Part shown: positions 7,505-15,376 of the stretch, piece by piece | How positions within the stretch are numbered: the first letter of the stretch is position 1 | Layout of the letters: the number at the start of each line of letters is the position of its first letter | DNA from: Streptomyces lydicus | Lineage (GTDB): Bacteria > Actinomycetota > Actinomycetes > Streptomycetales > Streptomycetaceae | Direction of reading: 5' to 3' | Length of the DNA stretch: 64,000 bases | Assembly (NCBI RefSeq): GCF_004125265.1 | Contig: NZ_RDTE01000003.1 | Location: 4,774,001-4,838,000, forward strand | Made by a program: the position numbers and the translations under genes | Notes under the pieces: generated by a model | Seen by the model: only the letters and a program-made list of their open reading frames with translations | Databases searched by the model: none | Told to the model about the DNA's origin: nothing

Positions 7505-8902
7505 TTACGCGGCGTTGGGCGCCGGGGCGGTCCACTGGTTGTTGCGCATGAGGGTGTACTTGATGTCCACCAGCCGCGGGGCGATGGTCAAGGAGAGCTG
7601 CTCGGCCGGGTGGAGGTGGCCGGCGTCGTCCTGTTCGGCGCGCCAGACGCGGTAGTCGAGGTTGGGGTAGGCGGGGTTGATCCCGATCTCGCCCTTGGGC
7701 ATCGTGCCGTTGAACGGGGCGACGATGTCCATGTGGTTCCAGTAGTTCCAGGCTTGCAGGGCCTTGTACTGGTCGAAGTAGAAGTAGAAGTCGGGGTAGC
7801 GGCCGAAGGTGCGCAGTTCCCGGTGGATGAGGTGGCCCAGCAGGGGGCCGAGCTGGGTGGAGAGGGCGTCGAATTCCCAGCGTTTGTGATGCCAGGCTTC
7901 CGGGGCCTCCCCAGGGGCGAAGAGCCGGGCCGCGATGAGGTGGCTGATGCGTTCGACCAGGTAGTCGGCCGCGTGGTTGATCTCGATGGTCGGGTCGACC
8001 TGGTGGATGAGGTCGGCCAGCTGGCCGGGCCTGGGGCGGAACTTCGCGAGGTCGAACTTGCCGGCCATGTTCGGGTAGGAGGCGAAGAGCATCTCCTTGT
8101 ACAGCCAGTTGTTCAGCTCTCCGATGTCGGCCAGGCGTCGCGTGTGCTGCGAGGTCGAGTGGAGCATCAGGTACTCCGCCAGCGCCTCGAAGTACAGGTA
8201 GCCGAGGATCGGTAATCGGGGGATGGTCTCGTCGAGTAGGCCGAGGAAGGGCCTGGCGGCGATGTGTGTGCCCCGGTAGGCCACGGCCGTCGCGGTGGCG
8301 AGGAAGGCGGCAGAGTTCTTCACCCTGGCCACGACGGTCTCGCGTAAGCGGTGGCGCTCGCTCTTGCTCAGCAGGTATTCGAGGTGGCAGTAGATCCGTA
8401 AGTGGATGAGGCCCAGCCGGAGATAGTCCACTCCCGCCAGGCCCTGGTACGCCTGCGGTGGGGTGTTGATCTCGAAGATCAGCGGGGTGGGTACCCGGTC
8501 GGTGACGCCGAGCTTGGACAGGAAGGCCGGCGCCTCCTTGGTCAGGACGTATGCGGCCAGGTTGTGCATCCGCAGGCCCCGGTCCGTAGCCGTGAGCGGG
8601 GCGCAGTAGATGCTGCCGACGAGGCAGCCGCCGGACGGGTAGAGGACTCCTTGCTCGTTGATCTGTTCGAGGGCGTGGGTGACGTGGAGGAGGTGCAGTC
8701 TGCTGTTGCCGTTGAGGGCGTCGAAGAGGGAGTTCTGCCGCAGCAGGGGCCCGTTCGGTGTGGCGGCGAGCCGCTCGTCCCAGGTTGCCGACTGCCGGGA
8801 CAGCGGGTCGTTTGTGTCGGCAGGGCTGGGGATGAGGGTGGTGTCGTAGAAAGCGTGGGCGTCGGCCCAGAGGTGGTAGGCGTCGAGGAAGTCCATGGTC
8901 AC
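7505..8902 (-). CDS. 465-aa conserved-looking protein of unknown family
   Basis: The GTG at 8902 overlaps the stop of the HD gene as GTGA and has GAAGGAG five bases upstream; an ATG two codons later (8896) is possible. The protein is soluble-looking, rich in aromatic residues, His and Leu, with no signal peptide or membrane segment that I can see. Notable stretches are GGCLVGSIYCAPLTATDRGL, FYFYFDQYKALQAWNYWNHM and LAPRLVDIKYTLMRNNQW. None matches a catalytic motif I know. Translational coupling to an HD phosphohydrolase suggests a joint task. It is the best candidate for the defining component of this cargo cluster. Confidence 0.8.
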   Translation of the reverse strand: MTMDFLDAYHLWADAHAFYDTTLIPSPADTNDPLSRQSATWDERLAATPNGPLLRQNSLFDALNGNSRLHLLHVTHALEQINEQGVLYPSGGCLVGSIYCAPLTATDRGLRMHNLAAYVLTKEAPAFLSKLGVTDRVPTPLIFEINTPPQAYQGLAGVDYLRLGLIHLRIYCHLEYLLSKSERHRLRETVVARVKNSAAFLATATAVAYRGTHIAARPFLGLLDETIPRLPILGYLYFEALAEYLMLHSTSQHTRRLADIGELNNWLYKEMLFASYPNMAGKFDLAKFRPRPGQLADLIHQVDPTIEINHAADYLVERISHLIAARLFAPGEAPEAWHHKRWEFDALSTQLGPLLGHLIHRELRTFGRYPDFYFYFDQYKALQAWNYWNHMDIVAPFNGTMPKGEIGINPAYPNLDYRVWRAEQDDAGHLHPAEQLSLTIAPRLVDIKYTLMRNNQWTAPAPNAA

Positions 8903-9663
8903 GCCAGCTCCTTCTCTGCAAGCGCGTACAGGACGGCCGCCGGGCTGTGGGCACCGGCAAGGTGGGCCTTCTCGGAGATGGTCACGAGGTCGAAAGCGAG
9001 GCTGCGGAACGTGTCGAAGGCGGGCTCTTTGACGTGCTGGGCGTTCGGCCACCACCTGGTCTTCGGCAGGCGGTATCGGTCCAGGGCATCGGCGGCCTTC
9101 ACCACGTCGCAGATGATCTGGCTCCGCAGGTAGTCGGCCTGGTCGTCAGGGCTGAATGCGCCGTAGGGCACGTCGTGCAGTCGGATGGCGGTGGCGGCCC
9201 TTGTGACGCGGCGCGGTGTGGCCGTGAGGTCGAAGCGGCCCCAGACGGTGTCCGCATTGGCAGCGAGCCATATCGCCGCGCGTTCCCCGTGTCCGCGGTC
9301 GTCCTTGTCGTGATGGCGCTGGCAGTCGTGGACGGCGGCGGCAACGACGGCGGTGGTGGTGTCGGCATCGTCCAAGCCGTTCGCCTCGGCGAGGACGGCG
9401 GCCAGTGCTGCGGTGCGCATGGCGTGCCGAACGCCGTGGATCGAGTCGTACAGACGGGGCTCGGCCATCCAGTCGCGTGGTAGCCCGGTCCGCCGCAGGA
9501 GGTACTGCGCGATCGGCCGAAGGGCCGGTTGCGGTGAGGGCTGGGGGTCAGGCCGATTGGTGGCGATCCAGTCGATGGTGGCCCGGTCCATGTACTGGTG
9601 GAGTGGTAGCTGCCCTCGGGCAGCCAGGTCGATCAGGCTTGCGGTCGTTGGGGTCGTGCTCAT
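8899..9663 (-). CDS. HD-domain metal-dependent phosphohydrolase
   Basis: 254 aa, ATG at 9663. The HD signature is spread as SIHGVRHAMRTAAL, VVAAAVHDCQRHHDKDD, GHGERAAIWLA and DVVKAADALDRYRLP, giving the H...HD...D metal ligands of the superfamily. Members hydrolyse (deoxy)nucleotides or nucleotide second messengers. The gene starts 40 nt downstream of the CYTH gene stop and overlaps the next gene by 4 nt. The extra conserved His-Asp-rich stretch after HD (RHHDKDDRGH) resembles the two-metal variants. The exact substrate cannot be read from sequence. Confidence 0.85.
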   Translation of the reverse strand: MSTTPTTASLIDLAARGQLPLHQYMDRATIDWIATNRPDPQPSPQPALRPIAQYLLRRTGLPRDWMAEPRLYDSIHGVRHAMRTAALAAVLAEANGLDDADTTTAVVAAAVHDCQRHHDKDDRGHGERAAIWLAANADTVWGRFDLTATPRRVTRAATAIRLHDVPYGAFSPDDQADYLRSQIICDVVKAADALDRYRLPKTRWWPNAQHVKEPAFDTFRSLAFDLVTISEKAHLAGAHSPAAVLYALAEKELA

Positions 9664-9703
9664 CAGTGCCCACCCCCTCGGTGGTCTCCGCGGTGACGTG
9701 CTC

Positions 9704-10288
9704 CTACCGGATGGGCGCGGCTTGCCGCTCGCGCTCCTTGCGTTCCTTCTCAGCGGCTTCGAAGGCGGCGGTGAACTCGGCCAGCTCCTGCTCGGTCATC
9801 AGGGTGACGCCCAGCTCATCGGCGACGTCCGTGATCTTGGCGGCTGCCTCGGCACGAGCGGCGTCGGGGGCGTCGTCGTCCAGCAGGACCTCGAATTCGG
9901 CGTGGTATCCCCATGCCTCGCTCCACTTGACCGCGATCTCGACACCGTCGAAGCGGAAGTTGTGCCGGAGATTGGACGCCTCGTGCATCGCTCCCTCGAA
10001 CCCGAGAGCGTTGAACAGCTTCACCGCGGTGCCCACGTCGGCCGGGGCGATAGCGAACTCGGTCTCCGCGAATGCGGCGCCCTGGCCGATCTTGCTTCCC
10101 TTGAGGGTGATCTTGGCGGTGTCGGCAGCCGTGTTGTCGGTGACCTTCAGCAACTGGTCCGGAAGTACATAGAAGTAGATGTGCTTGTCGTCGGGGCCCA
10201 GGTCCTCGCCGTCCCTCTCCAGACGGTCGACGAGCTGGTCACGGGTCTCCTTGTCGAAGCGGGCACGCATCTCGATCTCGATGGGCAT
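9704..10288 (-). CDS. CYTH-domain (triphosphate tunnel) protein
   Basis: 194 aa. The ATG at 10288 has AGGAGG ten bases upstream; upstream in-frame codons lack a ribosome site. The N-terminus MPIEIEMRARF is the ExExK-like entry of the CYTH superfamily with the last position changed (E-I-E-M-R). Further CYTH-like strands follow: DTAKITLKGSKIG, AETEFAIAPAD, RHNFRFDGVEIAVKWSEAWG and AEFEVLLDDD. The family binds organic or inorganic triphosphates (thiamine triphosphatase, class IV adenylate cyclase, polyphosphatase). A charged C-terminal helix (AAEKERKERERQAAP) ends the protein. Confidence 0.75.
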   Translation of the reverse strand: MPIEIEMRARFDKETRDQLVDRLERDGEDLGPDDKHIYFYVLPDQLLKVTDNTAADTAKITLKGSKIGQGAAFAETEFAIAPADVGTAVKLFNALGFEGAMHEASNLRHNFRFDGVEIAVKWSEAWGYHAEFEVLLDDDAPDAARAEAAAKITDVADELGVTLMTEQELAEFTAAFEAAEKERKERERQAAPIR

Positions 10289-10452
10289 GGGCGTATCGCC
10301 TCCTGAATCAGGCATGACGGAGCCAGCCGGACCGGCGCCAAGGGGGTGGGTAGCCGGTTCGGACGGCTGCTGCTTATGCGGTTGTGGGTCAGGGGCGGGG
10401 CGGTGCGGCCGTCGCTCGGCCCGGCTCACCACCCCGCCGGATGGATCATTGG

Positions 10453-10752
10453 TCAGTCCAGGTCGCCGAAGCGTTCCCGGACCACGCCTTCGTGCAGGTA
10501 GGTGGGGAGCTGGACACCGCCCACCGACGTGCGGCTGGTGGCCACCTGCTCCTCGGTGTCGCTGGGGAAGCCCTCCAGGAGTCGCAGGCACTGCTGCACC
10601 CACTCACGGGACTTGGGCCGGTCTCCCAGGTCACGGTGGCGTACCGCCAGGGCGTACGCGGTCTCGGTGGCGGCCCACCGGTCTGTCGTCAGTTCGCGCT
10701 GGAAGACGGACTCCAGCTCCTCGGCGGAGGCCAGGCGGGTCTGGATGGTCAT
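10453..10752 (-). CDS. 99-aa helical hypothetical protein
   Basis: The ATG at 10752 follows an AGAGGGG-type site. Residues 1-70 look all-helical and TPR-like (ELTTDRWAATETAYALAVRH, EWVQQCLRLLEGF), and the C-terminus has GGVQLPTYLHEGVVRERFGDLD. It has no catalytic motif and could be a scaffold or adaptor for the enzymes around it. It lies 79 nt after the NDK-like gene and 164 nt before the CYTH gene in the same direction. Confidence 0.65.
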   Translation of the reverse strand: MTIQTRLASAEELESVFQRELTTDRWAATETAYALAVRHRDLGDRPKSREWVQQCLRLLEGFPSDTEEQVATSRTSVGGVQLPTYLHEGVVRERFGDLD

Positions 10753-10831
10753 GGTTTCCCCTCTGAAGTTCGGTCGTGCACTGGTGGTGCTCAACGCATC
10801 GGCGTCCCCGCGGTGACGCTGTAACCCGCCG

Positions 10832-11341
10832 CTAGTACGTGTAGATCTCCGCGAGGGTCTTGTAGTCGTGCAGCTCGTCCTTGTCGAACCACAGCTCAAG
10901 CTCCTGCTGCGCTTCCTCCTTGTTGCCTGAGGCGTGCACGAGGTTGGCCACGGCCTTGCCCGAGGCGATGCTGCCCGCGGCGCTGTAGTGCGAGAAGTCG
11001 CCTCGCACCGTCCCCGCCGGCGCCTGGTTCGGGTACGTGCTGCCGACGATCTTGCGCACCGTGGCGATGGCGTCGAAACCTTCCAGCACCAGCGCGATGA
11101 CCGGCCCCTGCTGCATGAACGTCGACGTGACGCGGTAGACCTCCGACCCCAGCCGCTCCTCCAGATCGAAGTAGTGGCGCCGGGTGAACTCCTCGTCCAT
11201 CGACTTCATCTTGGTGCCGACGATCTTCAGTGCGGCTTCCTCGAAACGGGTGATGACCCTTCCCGCCAGGCCACGCACCAGCGCATCGGGCTTGAGCAGG
11301 ACGAGCGTGCGTTCAACGGGGTTTGCCTGATCCTCAGCCAT
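10832..11341 (-). CDS. Nucleoside-diphosphate-kinase-like protein
   Basis: 169 aa, ATG at 11341 with AAAGGG about six bases upstream. NDK features are clear: RTLVLLKPDALVRG near the start, GSTYPNQAPAGTVRGDFSHY in the middle, and the active-site region VANLVHASGNKEEA. The catalytic His is present, but the usual Asp of the HxSD signature is Gly here. It transfers the gamma phosphate between NTP and NDP in known members. It is first in the minus-strand cargo array and is a second, accessory copy next to whatever housekeeping ndk the host has. The Gly change may alter rate or specificity. Confidence 0.85.
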   Translation of the reverse strand: MAEDQANPVERTLVLLKPDALVRGLAGRVITRFEEAALKIVGTKMKSMDEEFTRRHYFDLEERLGSEVYRVTSTFMQQGPVIALVLEGFDAIATVRKIVGSTYPNQAPAGTVRGDFSHYSAAGSIASGKAVANLVHASGNKEEAQQELELWFDKDELHDYKTLAEIYTY

Positions 11342-11743
11342 GAGGTCCCTTTCGCTTGTATGCACAGAGATTGACGGCGGATCAGCCGCCAGGTAGCTGA
11401 GGTTACCGGCGCCCATTTGCTCGACCGGGCGGTCGGACCTTCCCTCGGATGGCGGACACCGGAAGGCGGCACGATAGGGCTGAAAACAGGGATTCGTTTC
11501 AGCCAAGTGCGTTGGCCTGGCTACTCGTTGGGCTCGTTCACCTAGACTCTCCCCTCGGTCGACCGGCGCTCTCGGGCGCAGTCAGCTTGGCCGCTCAGGG
11601 CGATTCTTGCGGCGCGCTCCGCCCTGGCAATCATCATTCTTCCGAGTCACCTACGGAACGGCCATGAACCGCCAGTGCAGCCGAAGTGCACCTTCAGTGC
11701 GCAAGTTCCTGCACTGAGGACGGTGGCGAAGGAGGGAGTAAAC
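11342..11743. promoter_or_regulatory. Divergent promoter region between NDK array and Nudix pair, with inverted repeat
   Basis: 402 bp without a gene. It must hold the promoters for both cargo transcripts. A perfect 8-bp inverted repeat GGCTGAAA/TTTCAGCC with 11-nt spacing lies at 11478-11485 and 11497-11504. A second, smaller one (GGCGG/CCGCC) lies near 11376-11390. The first is a candidate operator for the HTH-Nudix protein. I see no clear -35/-10 pair that I would defend. Confidence 0.4.
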
Positions 11744-12403
11744 GTGGACGTGATCGAACTCTGGAATGGCCGCCACGCCTGCCTGCTGCAGTCCGCCCTG
11801 CGCCTCACCAATGAACAATTCGCGGCCCGGCTCGGCATCGCGGTACGGACCGTGGCGGCCTGGCACGCCGACCCGGCCGTAGTGCCGCGCAAGGAGATGC
11901 AACAGCTCCTCGACACCGTCCACGAGAAAGCCCCGCCCACGGCACGACAGCGGTTCGCGCTCCTGGTCTCCGCTGAACGCGGCGCGTCCGCACCGGGCCC
12001 AGCAGGTGCGCAGGCCCTGCGCGTCGCGATCGCCGTGGTCGTACGTGACAGCGAGGTGCTGCTCGTCTGCCGGCGAGACGATGACGCAACGGGCCTCAGC
12101 TGGCAGTTCCCGGCAGGCGTGATCAAACCAGGCGCCAGGGCCGAGACAGCGACCGTGCGAGAAACGCTGGACGAGACCGGTGTGCACTGCGCGATCCGGC
12201 AGCATCTCGGAAACCGGCTTCACCCGGTGACCGGCGTCCAGTGCGAATACTTCCTGTGCGAGTACCTCGCGGGCCAGGCCACCAACTCCGACGCCGTGGA
12301 GAACATCGACGTGATGTGGGTTCCCAGAAACGCGGTGACCCGTTTCATCCCCGTCGATACGATCTTTCCACCCGTGCTTGCCGTCCTGGAGGAGCAGACG
12401 TGA
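11744..12403 (+). CDS. HTH-Nudix fusion protein, putative nucleotide-responsive regulator
   Basis: 219 aa from the GTG at 11744, chosen because GGAGGGAG precedes it closely. Residues ~1-55 read as a Cro/XRE-like HTH (LTNEQFAARLGIAVRTVAAW). Residues ~85-210 are a Nudix domain. The Nudix box at GVIKPGARAETATVRETLDE keeps the RE but has Ala at the first Glu position and Asp-Glu for Glu-Glu. That may weaken catalysis and favour a sensor role, as in Nudix-type transcription regulators such as NrtR. It stands alone upstream of a canonical Nudix gene and diverges from the NDK array. Confidence 0.8.
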   Translation: MDVIELWNGRHACLLQSALRLTNEQFAARLGIAVRTVAAWHADPAVVPRKEMQQLLDTVHEKAPPTARQRFALLVSAERGASAPGPAGAQALRVAIAVVVRDSEVLLVCRRDDDATGLSWQFPAGVIKPGARAETATVRETLDETGVHCAIRQHLGNRLHPVTGVQCEYFLCEYLAGQATNSDAVENIDVMWVPRNAVTRFIPVDTIFPPVLAVLEEQT

Positions 12404-12813
12404 TGCAGCAGACAGCCGATGAGCGACCCGGCATTGCAGCGGCCATCATCGTGCACGAAGGACGCGTTCTGATGGTCCGGCGCCGGATCAGTGAGGGGAA
12501 GCTCTCCTGGCAGTTCCCGGCCGGCGAAGTCGAGCCCGGCGAAACCCGCGAGGACGCCGCCGTGCGGGAGACCAAGGAGGAGACCGGACTGAACGTTTCC
12601 GCCGTCGAGCTGCTGGGCGAGCGAGTCCACCCGGCAACGGGCAGGCTGATGTCCTATACCGCCTGCGAAGTGCTCAGCGGAACCGCGTATGTCGCGGACA
12701 CCGAGGAACTGGCCGAGCTTGCCTGGGTGGCTCACGGACAGATCCCCGAGTACGTCCCGTACGGCTTGTTCGGGCCGGTGCAGGAATACCTGGACGCCGA
12801 TCTCGCCAGCTAG
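12403..12813 (+). CDS. Nudix hydrolase with complete Nudix box
   Basis: 136 aa. The ATG at 12403 overlaps the TGA of the previous gene by 1 nt, and GGAGGAG lies eight bases upstream, so translation is coupled. The Nudix box is complete (starts GEVEPGETREDAAVRETKEE, then TGL), with both catalytic Glu residues. The order SWQFPAGEVEPGE closely mirrors SWQFPAGVIKPGA in the upstream protein, so the two domains are paralogues. It should hydrolyse a nucleoside diphosphate linked to X; the substrate is unknown. Confidence 0.88.
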   Translation: MQQTADERPGIAAAIIVHEGRVLMVRRRISEGKLSWQFPAGEVEPGETREDAAVRETKEETGLNVSAVELLGERVHPATGRLMSYTACEVLSGTAYVADTEELAELAWVAHGQIPEYVPYGLFGPVQEYLDADLAS

Positions 12814-12996
12814 CCGGCCCACCCCAACGGAAGCCCTCGTGACGGGAAGACCCGTGCATCTCAGCGATGGCGTGCCCGTCGCGTAACCCGCGTACTTCCA
12901 CCACGAATGCCCCTGCCCATACCTTGAGAAACGGCGCTGGACCGCTCGCCCTCGCCCGGTGGACAGGGAGAGGGCGAGCGGGTCCACCGGGCGTGA

Positions 12997-13425
12997 TCAG
13001 GGCCGCCATTCCTCGCAATAGTCGGGATGGTCGGCGTAGGGCAGAGCTAGGCACCGGAATGCCTCGCTGAGCATGCTTCGCTGAACCTGCCTCGTTAGGC
13101 GGTTAAATGACTCGGGCAGAGCTCCCGATGTCTCCGGCTCGTCGTACCGAGCCAGAAGTTCGCGCTTGGCTTCGACCTCGGTGAGTACACGGACCGGGTC
13201 GTGGAGGGCGATGTGATCGGCGTTGGCGGTTCCGTGACCAAACCCTCCAGGAACTCTGCGGCAGTCGGCCACGGCTGACCCGAAGGGTCTTTCCGGTGTT
13301 GCGTCGGCGGCATGTACGCCAGCGACCTGGTCACGCCGGACCCAGGGCCCCGGAAACGCTGCCCGCGCCACTGCCTCGTCCTCGTCGAGGCGTGATCGTA
13401 GGAACGCCACCAGTTCGTCGCTCAC
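12997..13425 (-). CDS. DUF6221-like protein
   Basis: 142 aa from the GTG at 13425, with GGAGGAG five bases upstream. The pattern SDELVAFLRSRLDEDEAVAR at the start, HIALHDPVRVLTEVEAKREL in the middle and CLALPYADHPDYCEEWRP at the end is that of the actinobacterial DUF6221 family, of unknown function and common on Streptomyces mobile elements. The length is usual for the family. It is convergent with the Nudix pair and separate from the relaxase gene, with 231 bp between them. Confidence 0.8.
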   Translation of the reverse strand: MSDELVAFLRSRLDEDEAVARAAFPGPWVRRDQVAGVHAADATPERPFGSAVADCRRVPGGFGHGTANADHIALHDPVRVLTEVEAKRELLARYDEPETSGALPESFNRLTRQVQRSMLSEAFRCLALPYADHPDYCEEWRP

Positions 13426-13656
13426 TATCTCCTCCAGACGGTTCGCCACGCTCCGGGCGCTGTTCCGGGCGGAGCGGTTCCTGAGTTGCGCTGCCGCAGT
13501 CAACAACAACGCGGATGTGATGCCCTCACCGTACGGATGGACACTGACAACGCATGGTTCAGCCGCGGCGGCGGTAGCACCGCCGGATCTGCCAGTGCTG
13601 GTGGAGGGCTCGACGTTTGGCAGGGCTGTTGACCTCCAGTTGCAGCAGTCGTGAGC

Positions 13657-15372
13657 TCAGCGACGCGGCGGACGACGCGTGGCCTCGTTGGCCACAGCGC
13701 GAGGCTGAGGCGAAGTGGGAGCCGGCGTGGGACGCGGCTGCGTTGCACGGCTGCTGCGGGCCCTGGCTGCCTGAGCCAGGGGGCTGGGGGCGTGTCGTTC
13801 GCCGAGGCGGCGGATGCGCCAGGTCAGTGCGCGAGCCGGGCTGTGGGCGTCGTCGAGTGTGCGTTGGCCCAGGGCCTGGTCGAGGACGGTGGCTGCGTTG
13901 TGCCCGGCGGCTTCTGCCTCGGCGAGGACGGTGGCGAGTGCGTCCCATGCGGGGTCGCTGAGGATGCGCTCGGCGTGCTCCGGTACCGCCTCTTGGACGT
14001 GCTCGGTGTAGCGGCGCTTCATCTGGAGGCTGGGGGCGCGGTGCGCGAGGCTGGCCAGGACCGGTTCGGTGGCCTGTGCGTACACGGCGTGCAGGTGGAC
14101 GAGGGCTTGCTGGGCTGCGGCTTCCTGCTGGGCGTGTTGGCGGGTGCGGTGCCAGTGCATCGCGTAGGCCACCGCAGTGAGCATGGTGTCCAGGAGCATG
14201 GCGAACCCGGCGCCGTCCCTGTCCTGGGGCCGGTCGCGCCAGATCGTCTGCATGCTGCGGCGCAGGACGCGGGCGCTGTCCCGGTCACCGGTGATGCGGG
14301 AGCGGGTGGCGCGCTCGAAGGCAGCAGCTGCCCGTTCGAGGTCGGCCTTCACCGCGGCCGGTGCGGTGGCCGGCAGTAGGTCCAGTGCTCCGCCGAGCGC
14401 TTCCAGTTGCCCTTGGGCCACTGCGTCGTTGCTGCCGATCAGGTGGCTGGGGATGCGTTCGGTGGCAGCGCTGGCTTGGTGCCACGGATTACCCGGCCGG
14501 ACGGTGACCGGTTCGGTGCTGGTGGCGACGAGGCGCTTGTGGATCTGAGGCAGGGACAGGTCGGGGGCGAGAGTGGAGCCCGCGTAGAACACCGGCTCGC
14601 CCTTGTCATTGGTGTCGCCGGGCAGGGCGAAGTTGCAGCCGAGTGCGTCGCCGGAAGGGCCGAGCCTGAGACGTGCGGTCACGTCCGTCGCCTCCAGCAG
14701 GGCGAAGAACTCGGCCTCGTCGGCCGCCGCGGCGACGGCGCGGCGCACCCGCAGGCGCAGGACATCGCGAGCGGCGGCGTCCTGGCCCAGGCGCTTGGCC
14801 TTGAAGTGCTCTTTGCTGGTGGGGCGCTTGGCGGCGGTGCCGTCGCCGGGCTTGAGCCGCCTGAGCCCGTAGTCGACCTCGATCTTGCGGGCCTCGCGCT
14901 GGACGGCGCGCTGGTCATGGTCGCGTTTGGGGCGTTTGCCATCCTGGCGTACGAGGGTGGCGGCGATGTGCATGTGGTCGTCTGCGTGGCGGACGGCCAC
15001 CCAGCGGCAGGCTTCCTCGTCCCCGTCGGGGGCGATGCCTGTGGCGGCCACGATCCGGCGGGCGATGTCCGCCCACTGGGCGTCGGTGAGGGTCGGGTCT
15101 TCGGGTGCGGCGCGGACGGGGCAGTGCCACACGGTGTACTTGGGTGCCTTGTCGCCCAGCATCTTCACTGGCTGATTGAGTTGTGCGGCGAGCTGGTCCT
15201 CCACGTCCTTTCGGTTGCGATGGGGGCTGCGGCCGGGGTCGGGGGCGAAGTCGTTCCAGGAGGCCACCAGGTGCGGATCGGTGTGCTCGTTGGCCCGGCC
15301 CTTGCCGAAGAGGTAGCCGATCGTTCGGCGCGTGGCGTCTGGGCCCGTACCGAGGATGATCTTCGGTATCAC
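13657..15372 (-). CDS. Relaxase/mobilization nuclease (HUH type)
   Basis: 571 aa, GTG start at 15372, four bases after the stop of the mobC-like gene. The N-terminal ~250 residues form a relaxase domain: a candidate catalytic Tyr in RRTIGYLFGKGRANEHTD near residue 19, and the metal-binding His cluster in VRHADDHMHIAATLV near residue 130. The C-terminal half is Ala/Arg-rich and helical, probably for DNA or partner binding. It would nick the element at oriT and pilot the strand. This route differs from the TraB-only double-strand transfer of classical Streptomyces AICEs. Confidence 0.9.
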   Translation of the reverse strand: MIPKIILGTGPDATRRTIGYLFGKGRANEHTDPHLVASWNDFAPDPGRSPHRNRKDVEDQLAAQLNQPVKMLGDKAPKYTVWHCPVRAAPEDPTLTDAQWADIARRIVAATGIAPDGDEEACRWVAVRHADDHMHIAATLVRQDGKRPKRDHDQRAVQREARKIEVDYGLRRLKPGDGTAAKRPTSKEHFKAKRLGQDAAARDVLRLRVRRAVAAAADEAEFFALLEATDVTARLRLGPSGDALGCNFALPGDTNDKGEPVFYAGSTLAPDLSLPQIHKRLVATSTEPVTVRPGNPWHQASAATERIPSHLIGSNDAVAQGQLEALGGALDLLPATAPAAVKADLERAAAAFERATRSRITGDRDSARVLRRSMQTIWRDRPQDRDGAGFAMLLDTMLTAVAYAMHWHRTRQHAQQEAAAQQALVHLHAVYAQATEPVLASLAHRAPSLQMKRRYTEHVQEAVPEHAERILSDPAWDALATVLAEAEAAGHNAATVLDQALGQRTLDDAHSPARALTWRIRRLGERHAPSPLAQAARARSSRATQPRPTPAPTSPQPRAVANEATRRPPRR

Positions 15373-15376
15373 TGAT

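Noticed and set aside
5903..12813. Biosynthetic gene cluster of polyketide or peptide type
   Set aside because: No PKS, NRPS, RiPP precursor, cyclase or export gene is visible; only nucleotide-acting families and a methyltransferase.
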